A stretch of DNA of 64,000 nucleotides. It comes from Topomyia yanbarensis (lineage: Eukaryota > Arthropoda > Insecta > Diptera > Culicidae). The position numbers and the translations under genes are program-made. How positions within the stretch are numbered: the stretch's first letter is position 1; each line of letters starts with the position of its first letter. Positions 22,681 to 33,286 of the stretch are shown in pieces. The notes under the pieces are model-generated. The model was not told where the DNA came from, ran no database searches, and saw only the letters and a program-made list of their open reading frames with translations. Location: assembly GCF_030247195.1 (NCBI RefSeq), contig NC_080672.1, positions 63,208,549 to 63,272,548 of the forward strand. Reading direction: 5' to 3'.

Positions 22681-25563
22681 AAAAATCACATTACGTGCAC
22701 CGATCCGCCGTCACTGTCTCGTCGGATCAACGCTGATGATGAGTTCACATGACATTTACCGTGTCGATACGAGGACGAGCCTGAATCCCCACACAGCAAA
22801 CACCCCGAGAATGGTTCATCGACGAGCGGTGTTCAGTGATTTCAGAATGACGAAGCAGGAAAAATTAATAACCTCATTTCTTCGTCATTCCCATCACATT
22901 CCGGCTGGATGACATTGCAAGCAAAAGCTGCGCAAGGTTTCCCAATCCGATGACGAAGCACCATCCGACGACGAATTAATCAGAATTAATTTCCGCCGTC
23001 AGCCGACTGTCTGTCTGATTGGTGTAAATGCATTTCATTTCCAACCAGCCGGCAGTGATGGGCGCTTGTCATTAATCGCTAGTAATCAATTTTCATCCTG
23101 TGTATGGTTGCAGATGAAAATGAATGTGGGCGGAGTTGTGACACAGTAGCTCGCAGCGTGAAATGTCCTTCAGCCCCCATGACGGTATGTAATGGTAGTC
23201 TTCGCTGATCGAATGACATTTAAAAACTGGCCGGAATCGTTTGGGTGTTATCAAAGAAGTAACAGTCAAAGTGGTTATTTTTGAACCAATAAGTATTAAT
23301 TAATTCGAAAAACTTTTTCTGACAATGGTGCATTTGCGAAAATAATACTTTTAATTCCATTTATTTTTTGTTCGATTCGTTGGTCTCTTTTAAAAATTAA
23401 ACTTCAAAAAATTTACAGAATCAACAGGCACACCCATCCATTACCGTCACCCTGACGCTGATCGCAAAATTCCTCACTACGGAAAATGCAACCTCAAACG
23501 TTGCGGTCACCAATAACTGACACATTTCACGGTGGTCACGATGAAATATTGTTGTGCTAGGAAAAAAATGCGTCCAAACCAACATCACACATGAGCCACC
23601 GTCGCGTCACACCGTCCTCGGCGAAAAGTAAACACAGACCAGCCATCGATACAGACGACCGATAACCGTTCCGGTTGCAGGCAATAATGGACACTTCCGA
23701 TCAGAAGGATCAACACCGCTAACGATGAGGACCACCGCTCTTCAATCCCGCAATTGGACCTACTGGCGAGAGTGGTACCAAATCGGTTCACGTCACACAA
23801 GATTGGATCCTATCAGTCTGCGGCTAGACTAGGACAAAAATAAACGTTCGCTTATGTGATTTATAAAAAATAATCAACGCACCAGCCATGGCACCGCGGT
23901 AAAATCGGTACACCATTTGGTTTGACTAACGCGGGGACGGGACGGTGTGACAAACAAAAAATCTGATCCGATTTTCCAAAGCTTCATCCTGAACCACCAT
24001 TTTGCGAGTTATGCCACGATGAGCAGTGGGTGGAGCAAAATAAAACAAAGTAGGCCGAATTTGAACCGCAACCCGATAGCTGTCAGCCATCAGCAGGCCC
24101 CACACCGTCGTCGGTCGGGCGTGAAAATTTCCAACCATATCCTGGCGTGGTTCGATTTGTGGTTTAAATTCGGTTCGATTGAGTGATTTTGGCTAGCCCA
24201 AAAATTTAAACCAATTTTAAAACCGAAATTGATGTTACGGTGGAAAACGTTTTAGAGTTGAATGAACCGTTGAAGTTCATGATCGAAATTATAACTGATT
24301 TCGGATTTAGGCGATTACTTTATCGTTAGAGCAATTATCTCGCAAAAACTAAATCAGCAGCATGCAACCGCCCACAGAAATAAAACAGACCAGTGCAATT
24401 AAATCAGCTGCAAATGACGAAATAAAATGACACTCGGTGATCGTAAAAATCACCACAAAACGACCACCAGTGAGCCCTAAATCGCCACCCGGCACTCGTA
24501 ACCGTTTCGCTTATCGGACATTTTGTATACGTAGCTAATTGGCTTCGTACTATAAAACCTAATGAGGAACCACAAATACCATGCCAGCACTTAGCGGTGA
24601 TCTGCTACCGGATGACAATGACCCTGGCCGGGGGCTTAGTGAGCGGAAAACATCCTAATGCACCCCGCGGGGTGCGTTGTCCATTCGGAAAGGGATATAA
24701 TTTCAATGTGAAGCTAATTAATAGATTTCAGTCGCATTTCAACGCTGAGGCCGGTAATGGGAATCCTTATTTGATGCGGTTTTATTAAAATGAAACCAGA
24801 TTCGAGAGAGAGATTCTCAAAGCTGGCTTCAACACCATGATATAACCCTCACTTATCGCGGATTGATTTATTCTGACGGATTCGAGAAATTTTCTACAAT
24901 CCATCAGGGCCGTGGCACGAACCAGGCAACTGGCCGCAGAAACGTGAGAAAGCATGGATCGTTACCATAATTTTATGTTCGGTCGGACCAAACGGAGCGG
25001 TGGCAAGGGACTGGTCGTACATTAACTACCGGTTTACCCGAAGGCGGCTCTCGCCAGCAAAAAGGAGATGTTGGTACAAGGAAGAAAAACCGGATGAGTA
25101 GCTATCGAGTAAATGTGAAAATGAAGGTGCATGATGAATGGACGCAAATTTATACAAAATATTTAAGAGCAAGGGGTTAAATGCACCGTTGGATGCTGAG
25201 GAATAAAAAAAAATCGTGAAAGAATCCGTTATTTAACCGCAGTGCAAAAACTGGCCGTCACTCAGTCACTGGGTTAAAGCTAACCGGTTGAACGGGCACT
25301 CTATAGAAACAGGCAGTGAAGCCTGCTTGGCGAATCGTGTTGAATTTGAAAATCCTGCTACGTTTGTAGAAATATCTTATTTAATTCTTTGATATGAAAG
25401 GCATGAGTACAAGCCACGTAATCTAAAATCAGAGATCAAACATTAATTTCTTCAACTATGCTCTCTAACTTAACGGAATGGACAAATGCCAATCTGTGTC
25501 CCGTCTCGCCTTGAGCGCTTTGGGAATACTGCGACAGTTTGAAGTATATATTAACGGAACCAA
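22681..25563. other. Probable single-copy host noncoding DNA
   Basis: This stretch has higher complexity and GC than the surrounding transposon debris. It contains homeodomain-type ATTA-rich clusters such as TCATTAATCGCTAGTAATCA near 23070. It lacks internal repeats and TIRs. Short open frames do not look like protein-coding exons. It may be intronic or intergenic host sequence; conservation cannot be judged here. Confidence 0.35.
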
Positions 25564-25565
25564 TA

Positions 25566-26899
25566 CAGGATGTTTGGTTCATGGTTAAGAACCTCTCGAG
25601 GAGTCATTGACTGTCATATTTGGAGAAAAAAATTGTTCTACACATACCATCAAATCTCAACCATTCCAAAGTTATTGAACGTTTTGTGTTAAAAACTTAT
25701 TTGTCTTAAAATACCTCTAACTCAAAAAGTATACTTTGAATTTCAAATATTTTAGATCCACTGGGAAGGTGAAAAAATTTCGCATTGAGTGATGCCGTCA
25801 CATGTTTCAGCTAATGAGTTTAAGTAGCCTTTTCAAAGTAATTTATTGAAAATTAAACAATTTTAATCGATTTTTCGTTCATTTCTTGAAAATACTAATA
25901 GTTAACCTCATCATTTTAATAATCCAGATTGTTAATCTTGAAGAGCTGCATAATTCGTTCTTTGATATGATACACTTACTTTTTCTTATTTTCATGAGTT
26001 TGGGTTATTCAACTTGGATTTTTTTATCTCATTTTCACTAATACCAGCTCTAATTGAAAAAGTATGGCACTTATTGTACTTTTTTTTCTTTTTATTCGAA
26101 AGCCAGGAAAATTTTACAGAGAAAAATGTATTAATACCTTTCAGTTAAGTGAATTTAGTATTCATTAGTTAAGTAAATTAGTTTAAAGTTAGTGCTATTA
26201 TTAACATTTTCGTTAATTTTCTTAAAATAGTTAATAATAAACATCACCATTATTATCATGGAAATAATGCCTCTCAGCAAGTTCTACAGTTCTTTCTTTG
26301 ATTCCATCCAATTATCTCTTTTGGTTTCGACGCAAAATCGTTTTTATCACATCGTTTCATATGAAAAAATAACGATTTCGAACCCACTACATTTGTAGCG
26401 AGGTCATGCTGTGTTAACTATTAAATAGCAGCAAAATGAAAATAGATATAGACAAAGTGTCACATAAAAAGCTATAGAGAACATTAAGGGGCATCAAATG
26501 AACACAAGTAACGATAAATTTTGTTGATTAATAATTCGAATAATTAAAAAAATCTACAAAAAACACAAATTTTGAGTTATTTCGTTAGTAAAAAATCATT
26601 TAGTACACTTAACTAAAAGATATTTGTACATACACTGATAGGAAAATTTCTCAGCTTTCCAATGAAATCTTGTAAATAACGATATAAAGCATATTTTTTA
26701 GATTATAGTCTTTTAAGCACTTGCAAGTCGGTTACAGAAAAAGTATAGTAATGAAATTACAAAGAAATGAGAAGAGATAGGAATATGACGTCTAAGAACA
26801 AATTATGAATCGTCCTAAAGCCCAACTTTTGGATAATGGATATTGCTATAATGATACTTAAAACTTAACTCAATTCTTAACCATGAACCAAACACCCTG
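25566..26899. mobile_element. Non-autonomous TIR element with TA duplication
   Basis: The left terminus CAGGATGTTTGGTTCATGGT and the right terminus, whose reverse complement begins CAGGGTGTTTGGTTCATGGT, are nearly identical over about 27 bp and extend inward through TAAGAA. TA flanks both ends (25564-25565 and 26900-26901), as for Tc1/mariner-type insertion. The 1334-bp interior is AT-rich without a transposase. Confidence 0.75.
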
Positions 26900-26901
26900 T
26901 A

Positions 26902-27325
26902 TAGTTAGTAATTGATATTAAGAAGAGATTTCATTTTTCATCATTTACAAATTGCTAGCCTGATCAGATTCTGTTCGGCGATGTTATGGGGGCTGTCTGT
27001 TGTGAAGTGTTAAAACCAAAAGTAATTTTGTTTTACAATTTTGAAGGCAAGGTAACAATGGACCTCTAGTGTACTGTTAAGGTATACTTATACATTCATT
27101 ATGTACGAAAAAAGATTATTCAGTCATGCAGCACCACACATACGTGCGCCTGAAACAGGAAATTTAATTACATTTATAAAACTTAGACATGTAGTTACTC
27201 GAGGACACTAAAAAAAATTGATTTCGGAAAATGACATAATGAAAACTGAGAAATCTCATATTCTAAACTAAAATTGGGTCACTTAGCTTCGAAATACTGG
27301 AGGGAAATTTTTTTTATTTAATTTT
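26902..27325. other. Unassigned noncoding sequence
   Basis: No gene or repeat recognised between the TIR element and the hairpin at 27326. Confidence 0.4.
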
Positions 27326-27456
27326 CATTTTTGACAATTCGCTTGTACTGTTTACATGGACTTGGAAAAATTCTTTGCGAATTGCTTTGAGCGATTCTAG
27401 TCGTCCACAAAATTTTTCAAAGTCCATGTAAACAGTACAAGTGAACTGTCAAGAAA
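27326..27456. repeat. Inverted-repeat hairpin
   Basis: Left arm 27326-27371 and right arm 27411-27456 are inverted copies (core CTTGTACTGTTTACATGGAC) around a 39-bp spacer, with few mismatches. It is a small foldback MITE or remnant; no TSD was identified. Confidence 0.75.
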
Positions 27457-27477
27457 AAGGTTTCGGAGATCGATCGA

Positions 27478-27577
27478 TCTGCGGGTGTGACAACAAATAC
27501 GCGCGAGGAACTCACGACTGTTTAAAAGAAAAGGAGATTAGCGTGGCAACCGAGATTGCGTGAGACTATTCTAGAAG
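27478..27577. repeat. Dispersed repeat, inverted partner of 33082-33180
   Basis: About 100 bp, including CGAGATTGCGTGAGACTATT and CTAGAAG, appear as a diverged reverse complement at 33082-33180. The element type is unknown. Confidence 0.7.
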
Positions 27578-27822
27578 TTTAGGTCTGACAAAAATATCGA
27601 CTGTTTTACTCACGACACCAGACGCCAACCTTAATTCATTTTGTTGTGTTCATTTTCTTCTTCATTTTATCAATTATATTCGTTTATTTACTTGATTTGT
27701 TTGTTTTGTTTATTCGATTTATCCATTTCATTTATTTTTTATTTAATTAATTCCATTCATTTTATTCAATTTATTCAATGTGTTCATTTGATTAATTGGA
27801 TTTGGATTAATTTGATTTATTG

Positions 27823-28094
27823 GATTCATTTGATTCATTTGATTCATTTGATTCATTTGATTCATTTGATTCATTTGATTCATTTGATTCATTTGATTCA
27901 TTTGCTTCATTTGATTCATTTGATTCATTTGATTCATTTGATTCATTTGATTCATTTGATTCATTTGATTCATTTGATTCATTTGATTCATTTGATTCAT
28001 TTGATTCATTTGATTCATTTGATTCATTTGATTCATTTGATTCATTTGATTCATTTGATTCATTTGATTCATTTGATTCATTTGTTTCATTTGA
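27823..28094 (+). repeat. 9-bp minisatellite (GATTCATTT), about 30 copies
   Basis: The unit GATTCATTT is repeated about 30 times with very few variants (GCTTCATTT near 27904, GTTTCATTT at the right end). Because 9 is a multiple of 3 and no unit contains an in-frame stop in several frames, open frames of 100-155 codons arise on both strands; they are artefacts. A decayed T-rich version of the motif precedes it from about 27640. Confidence 0.95.
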
Positions 28095-28129
28095 CAATCC
28101 GTTCTTGAAAAATAGCATGCGGAAAACCC

Positions 28130-28644
28130 AAATTTATTTTGCATGTGCATGAATTAGCAAAATTAGCGAAGTTGGACAAACTCGGTATTCATGGACAACT
28201 TTGGGGCTTGTTTCGTTACTACCTCCATGGAAGGCAACTCCAAATCAGCATTACGGACTGTCAATCTGCACCATTCTTCGCTACATCCCGCATCCCACAA
28301 GGAAGCCATCTCGGACCAGTAATATTCCTCCTCTACTTTAATGACGGCAACATAAAATTACAAAGTGCCTTTTTTTCGTCGACGACATGAAAAGTTTTCG
28401 ATAAATACGGGATAAAACCGATGCCGAGTTTCTTCAGAGTGAACTGTAAAGCTTTAGTACGTGGTGTGATCTAAACAGAATGATTTTAAACCCGAGTAAG
28501 TGCTTAATCGTTACGTTCAAGCGGAAATGCCATCCGATTCAGTTTAATTACCATTTCTTCGGCTCGAGCATTCCAATACACTCTTACGTCAAGGATCTCG
28601 GAGTCATCATGCATTCGGCACCAACGCTCAAACCACATACTTCA
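28130..28644 (+). pseudogene. Reverse-transcriptase fragment of a jockey-superfamily element
   Basis: The frame at 28139-28390 carries IPQGSHLGPV, a block conserved in reverse transcriptases. The catalytic region follows in another frame as VDDMK (about 28380). After further shifts, NPSKCLIVTFKRK and SYVKDLGVIM (28480-28640) match the thumb side of the same domain. Several stops and frameshifts make it inactive. It is abruptly joined to the 9-bp minisatellite on the left and cut by a foldback MITE on the right. Confidence 0.8.
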
Positions 28645-28851
28645 GAAAAGTTGGATTTCAATGTGTCGTTTTCCACTCATCAGTAACTGACACCAACTTG
28701 CTATCAGTTAAACTATATATCCAAACAAATTAGTGTCAGTTAGAAATTAAATCCAACGCCTATAGCAACTGGCCGGCACCGCGTCTAACTGATAGAAAGT
28801 TGGTGTCAGTTACTGATGAGTGGAAAACGACACATTAAAATCCAAGTTTTC
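28645..28851. mobile_element. Foldback MITE interrupting the RT fragment
   Basis: Two inverted arms of about 66 bp (28645-28710 and 28785-28851; shared core ATGTGTCGTTTTCCACTCAT) flank a 74-bp centre. The arms differ at only a few positions. No clear TSD was recognised. Confidence 0.8.
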
Positions 28852-29203
28852 TAATTTAGGTTTTGTGCCCTCACGCGCGAATTGGTTCATTCAATTTAAC
28901 TTTTTGCTAGAACTAAATAACTTAGCCTTAGGTTTAGGAAAGATGTTGTGCTTTGCAAGGCCCTTCTTTTCGTTCAAACAGAAGCTAGGGTGGTTCTAAT
29001 TTTAGCAAGATTTAAAATTGAACTTTTTAACGATTTGAGATACAGCTTGACTGTCTTCGATGAAATTGTAGAACAACACATTTTAGAAAAAAAAAATGCT
29101 GAAGACACACAAGCTCTTTTCTTAATACTTTCCATTGCACGACAAATCCAACTGTGAGCTTTAGGTGATCCTTAAAAAAACGGTTTCATTTCAATAATTT
29201 TTG
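28852..29203. other. Unassigned AT-rich sequence
   Basis: Noncoding; nothing recognised. Confidence 0.4.
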
Positions 29204-29405
29204 TAGTCGGCGGATCCAGAGAGAGGGCCTATTTCATTAGTTTCTATTTCAACTTCGTTATAAACTAAAAATAATGCCAAGCTAGATTCGACCACCAAAA
29301 CTATTTTAATTCAATGAGCTTATTAAATATTACGTATTAAAAAATAACATTTAAAAATCAAAATTTCAGACCACCTCCGAAAAATTTTCTTCTGGATCTA
29401 TCCCC
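29204..29405. mobile_element. Degenerate hAT-type MITE (GGCGGATCCAG termini)
   Basis: The left end TCGGCGGATCCAG and right end CTGGATCTATCC resemble the termini of the clear 153-bp hAT MITE at 63563-63715, and a CCTCCGAAAAATTTT block precedes the right end in both. The termini have decayed and no TSD is evident. Confidence 0.5.
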
Positions 29406-29699
29406 ACAACATTTGCTGTTACTCCAAATGTGTATGATCGAAGACAAGACCGTGTAGCCTAGAATAAACTAGACTCACTGTTACCCATTCACCCACACAA
29501 ACTCTATATGTCTTATTCAACAAAATTCCGCAGCACACTTTTAGAGAGATTAAGCACTAAACTTCGCATACAAAATGCATTGTCCTGGATAACTGGACGA
29601 AAGTAATAGTGTGTCCCATTAACGAAAATTGTTCGCTTTTTTAGCAATTACCATGCATTGCAAAACACTGCCTACAGAGGACTCTCCAAATTTCCTCAT
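29406..29699. other. Unassigned noncoding sequence
   Basis: No gene or repeat recognised. Confidence 0.4.
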
Positions 29700-30497
29700 C
29701 TACAAAAATGAGAAAAATGACGTAGCTGTTTTTTGGCGATTTTTGACCCCTTCCTCCCCCCTCGTACCATTTCGTCACAAAATTCCAACCTCCTCCTTGT
29801 AAATAACGTTGCATCTCCCTATATCCCTCCTCTTGTGAAACGCGACCGGGGGAAGAAAAAAATTACATATGCTTTTCAATTCTTTTAAATACATGTCCTT
29901 ACAAAATGTTTTCCGACTTTTATCAACCATTTTAATTATAACAGCGAATTGCATACAAAATAAGCCCATTTCATGACAACTATTGCGTTGATAGTTGTGT
30001 TATGAATTTTATATGTCATGGAGCATGAAGAGAAATTATCTCAGTTTATAATCTTGCAGCTGCCAATGGTTCTAAGATGCATACGTTCATTTAAGTTACT
30101 AAATTTTGTTTGGTTGAATCAGTAGAGAAAATTATACTCAGTTATCAAACTAAGTCTACTAGTTAGCAAGATAAGCTAACTAATGTAGTAAGCTAAGTAC
30201 GAATATAAAATCTTTTTGTTTTATTGCGAGCTTGCAATTCCGCGAATCGAAAAACTTACCACATGTAAAACAGCGTGAAAAGTAACTTGTGTGAATTAAA
30301 ATTTATTTCTCTTGAGGATGGAGGAATATCAAATCGTTTTCTCTAATCAATGAGTTTTGATGCCCGTTAAAAATTTGAACTTAATGATACGTCACACAAC
30401 ATCTAAGCCTACCCACCCCCTCGTCACACTTCGTCATAAATTTGGTTTACCCCCTCCCCCTACCCCTCAAAATGCTACGTCATTTATGCATGGCCCC
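29700..30497. mobile_element. Decayed TIR element ending in GGCCCC
   Basis: ATGACGTAGC at about 29717 is matched inverted by GCTACGTCAT at about 30473, and both sides carry C-rich subterminal runs and CGTCACA/CGTCATA blocks. The right end reads ATTTATGCATGGCCCC and is related to the termini of the 33287-35733 unit. The left terminus is eroded. The right end was hit by the hAT-type element at 30498. Confidence 0.5.
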
Positions 30498-32780
30498 CAG
30501 GACCGGCGGAATACGTGGGTAGTATGGGTAGTACTACCCACTCGAAAATAACCGAGGGGGGAATTACCCACTCGAATGTTTGGAACAAACCCAAGCCAGA
30601 GATTAACCATGTATGTGTCTCGCGCGCATAATGAATGTAATCGAAACTCTCCATGTACAACAGTTTTATATTTTAATTCAGATACACATTTCTTTGCTTT
30701 ACAATTTCAATTTCTTCAATATGTGGGATAATAATTAGGATTCGATTAAAATTTGAAATTAATTTTTATTTTTTTACAACGAGGAATTCTGCTCGATACA
30801 CAAAAAAATATTAACATGATTTTATTCCGAATAAAGGATGCAGTTAGAAGCATGTTAAAAGACTAAATATATGATTCGAAATTTTTCAAAAAGAAATATG
30901 ATTTAATTAAAAATTGAAACAAAGAGAAACACTTTTATAAGGAATGCAAAAGAGATAAACAAAAGGGATTGATTTCAACATCAAAGTAGCAGGGACCGTG
31001 TCAAGGGAAGTGAAGAGAGGGCGGACAACAATGACAGAGAAAAGAAGAAGAAATTTAACTTGCAGCTTTTTGGCAAACGGAAGATCATTGTCAGGACATC
31101 ATGAACTGGATCGCCGACTGACCTCCTTGGATCCGTTGGGAGCTTCTTTCTTTGGGACCTGATTGCCAGGTAGATGTTAACATAACTACCAAGAGAGAAG
31201 AGATAACTAAATTTGTCACAAATATCACGCAGTTAGATCGGTTATCTTCGTGAAGAGAATCCCAGAATTGAAGTCTTCTAAAACCAGTTGAGGTGCGATG
31301 TACATGTAAACAATATCAATAAGTTTTTGCCTTTGATTCGGACTCGACAAGCGACAACTTCACTACCTGGTACAGAGCAAAGGTTATTCCAATTGAAAGA
31401 TCAGCACATTTTGATCCCCAAAAATACTCTTCCATAGTGTTTTCTCGGCCCTGGCGAATAATGTTAAAATTGAGGAAGATCTACATCGGAACTTAACCAG
31501 GTTTTACAAAATGCAAATGCATGGTGTAAAACCTAGGAAAAAATGTATGGACTGAAATCTAGAGACAGGCGTTTTTGATGTCCTATGTGGAAAATCCTGC
31601 TCTTTTCTAGGATTCCCGAGACCAGGTACCACTTATTTTGGTTTTTAACAGCGCCCTTCAAGGGACAGTTTCAGGGTTTTACGAGGAAGTTAAGAAGAGA
31701 AAGCGATTTTCCTCCTTCGAAAATGTGTATGGCACACTGGAAAATGTTCCCACGATGGGATGATCCGAATCTCGCTCTTTAGTGAACGAGGATGCGTATA
31801 AATTAATCATGGCCGGTAGCGTAGACCTATTTAGCAATTCTTCTCGGAGTGTTCTTTGAAAGAGTACTTCAATTTTTCCTCAAATAATTTATATGTGGAT
31901 TATCTTGAGAGACCACGCGGAGTCTCTCCACAGTAGGAAAACTTTTCATAGTTCTCTCCACATTTTCCACACCATGCCTTGTTTCTACAATATGTAGCTG
32001 TAGGCCCAATGGTTTGCGACGAAAGCAGTTCATGCCTCGTGGCACAAAAAGATGAACAGATTGACGAGCCGCATTCAAAAGAACAAAGTGTAGAAGAGCA
32101 GATCCTGCAAAAGGCTCGATTTTTATCGAACGAAATTACTTACAAACCAGAATTTTCACTGACTAAAGCAAAGGGTTCTTAAAGAATACTTCGCAATTAG
32201 GCCCCCGTAGGAGACTACACCATCAATCTGTACTTCCCAGGCGGGTACGTAGACAAAACTTCTTCGTACATGGCCGAGTGTTTAGTTAGATCCCGCATAT
32301 TAAATGGCTTATATTTACTCTGGGAAAAGACATTCCTGGTGCCGGTTGTATTAGATGTATATAATTAGTATCGAAAAGTGGACTTATCGGTATTATTTTT
32401 GCCACCGTAGAAATATCCAAATCGACCTGCATTGAGCCTGAGGGGATGTCGGTCGTTGGAGATATTTTGCCGTTAGCCAACACTATTATGCAGGCTTCAG
32501 TACCTGCGAAAGGTTTTAACAGTGGGAACGGAAAATTAATGCAACGAAATTTAAAAGAATAGAGTAATTGGTAGTTAGCTGTGCAAGTATCAGCAATCAA
32601 CGAACATATTTTCGCTGAGCTGTCGGCCATAGAGCCCGTTAACAAAGAATGTTTCCCACCAGATATTATCCGGGAATTTTCCTGTTCACTTACATACGTC
32701 AGGTCTGATCTTTCGTCACCACGGGTAGATCGCTCCGAATCTTAGTACCCACTCGGGAAAAAAGTGTTCCGCCGGCCCTG
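30498..32780. mobile_element. hAT-type non-autonomous element with perfect 8-bp TSD
   Basis: The 2283-bp segment starts CAGGACCGGCGGAATAC and its reverse complement starts CAGGGCCGGCGGAACAC. It is flanked by a perfect ATGGCCCC duplication (30490-30497 and 32781-32788). CAG-starting TIRs and 8-bp TSDs are typical of hAT elements. CCCACTCG blocks occur near both ends. No transposase is recognisable; the interior holds a fragment of an I-type ORF1 on the minus strand and unassigned sequence. A minus-strand open frame of 119 codons (32286-32645) is unidentified. Confidence 0.82.
31880..32090 (-). pseudogene. I-type ORF1 zinc-knuckle fragment inside the hAT element
   Basis: On the minus strand LFVPRGMNC is followed, in a shifted frame, by CRNKAWCGKCGEN. 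This matches the order LFVPRVMNC ... CSNKARCGKCGEN in the ORF1 of the I-clade element at 13.7-13.85 kb. The fragment is short and frameshifted. It was probably captured by, or inserted into, the hAT element. Confidence 0.7.
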
Positions 32781-32788
32781 ATGGCCCC

Positions 32789-33081
32789 TAATCAAATCTC
32801 GTACAGGTAACTTGTTTAGCACGCCTATAGTGTCTTGGGGTCATTTACTTTTCTTATGTCGCTCACATCAAGGTCATCCCCTGTTTAGGTGCTAGTGATC
32901 GGATGTTCTTATGTTGCATAACAACTGCATCAAAGCAAGCTACTATTATGTACTGAGCAACTGCCACAAATTCGGCAACCGTGACTCAGCTGATGGTATT
33001 GCAGACTGTGTTTCGGGGGGCGTCTGGTGTAACGGGCAAAAAATCTACTTCTTTCTTATCCGCTTAATTTTTAGTATTGAG
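32789..33081. other. Unassigned noncoding sequence
   Basis: No gene or repeat recognised. Confidence 0.4.
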
Positions 33082-33180
33082 CTTCTAGAATAGTCTCCCG
33101 CAATCTCGGTAGTCACGCTGAACTTCTTTTGTTTTAAACAACCATGCATTCCTCGCGCATAGTTACTATAACACGCAGAT
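33082..33180. repeat. Dispersed repeat, inverted partner of 27478-27577
   Basis: CTTCTAGAATAGTCTCCCGC and the following bases are the diverged reverse complement of 27478-27577. Confidence 0.7.
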
Positions 33181-33286
33181 TTTAAACTATCGGCAACAAC
33201 TTTCGAAAAACTGACAGCGATAAAAATACAGTGTAAAAATACACTCTAAATTACCTCCACCCAAATTTTCAAGAGAAAATACCCAA

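Noticed and set aside
27823..28094. CRISPR-like array
   Set aside because: Contiguous 9-bp units without spacers in a eukaryotic setting.
27641..28152. Overlapping frames on both strands encoding HLI, DSF or NES/QMN repeats
   Set aside because: Direct translation of the 9-bp minisatellite; no unique domain and several frames equally open.
32286..32645. Possible integrated viral gene (119-codon minus-strand frame)
   Set aside because: No recognisable viral domain; lies inside a hAT-type element and is compatible with chance.
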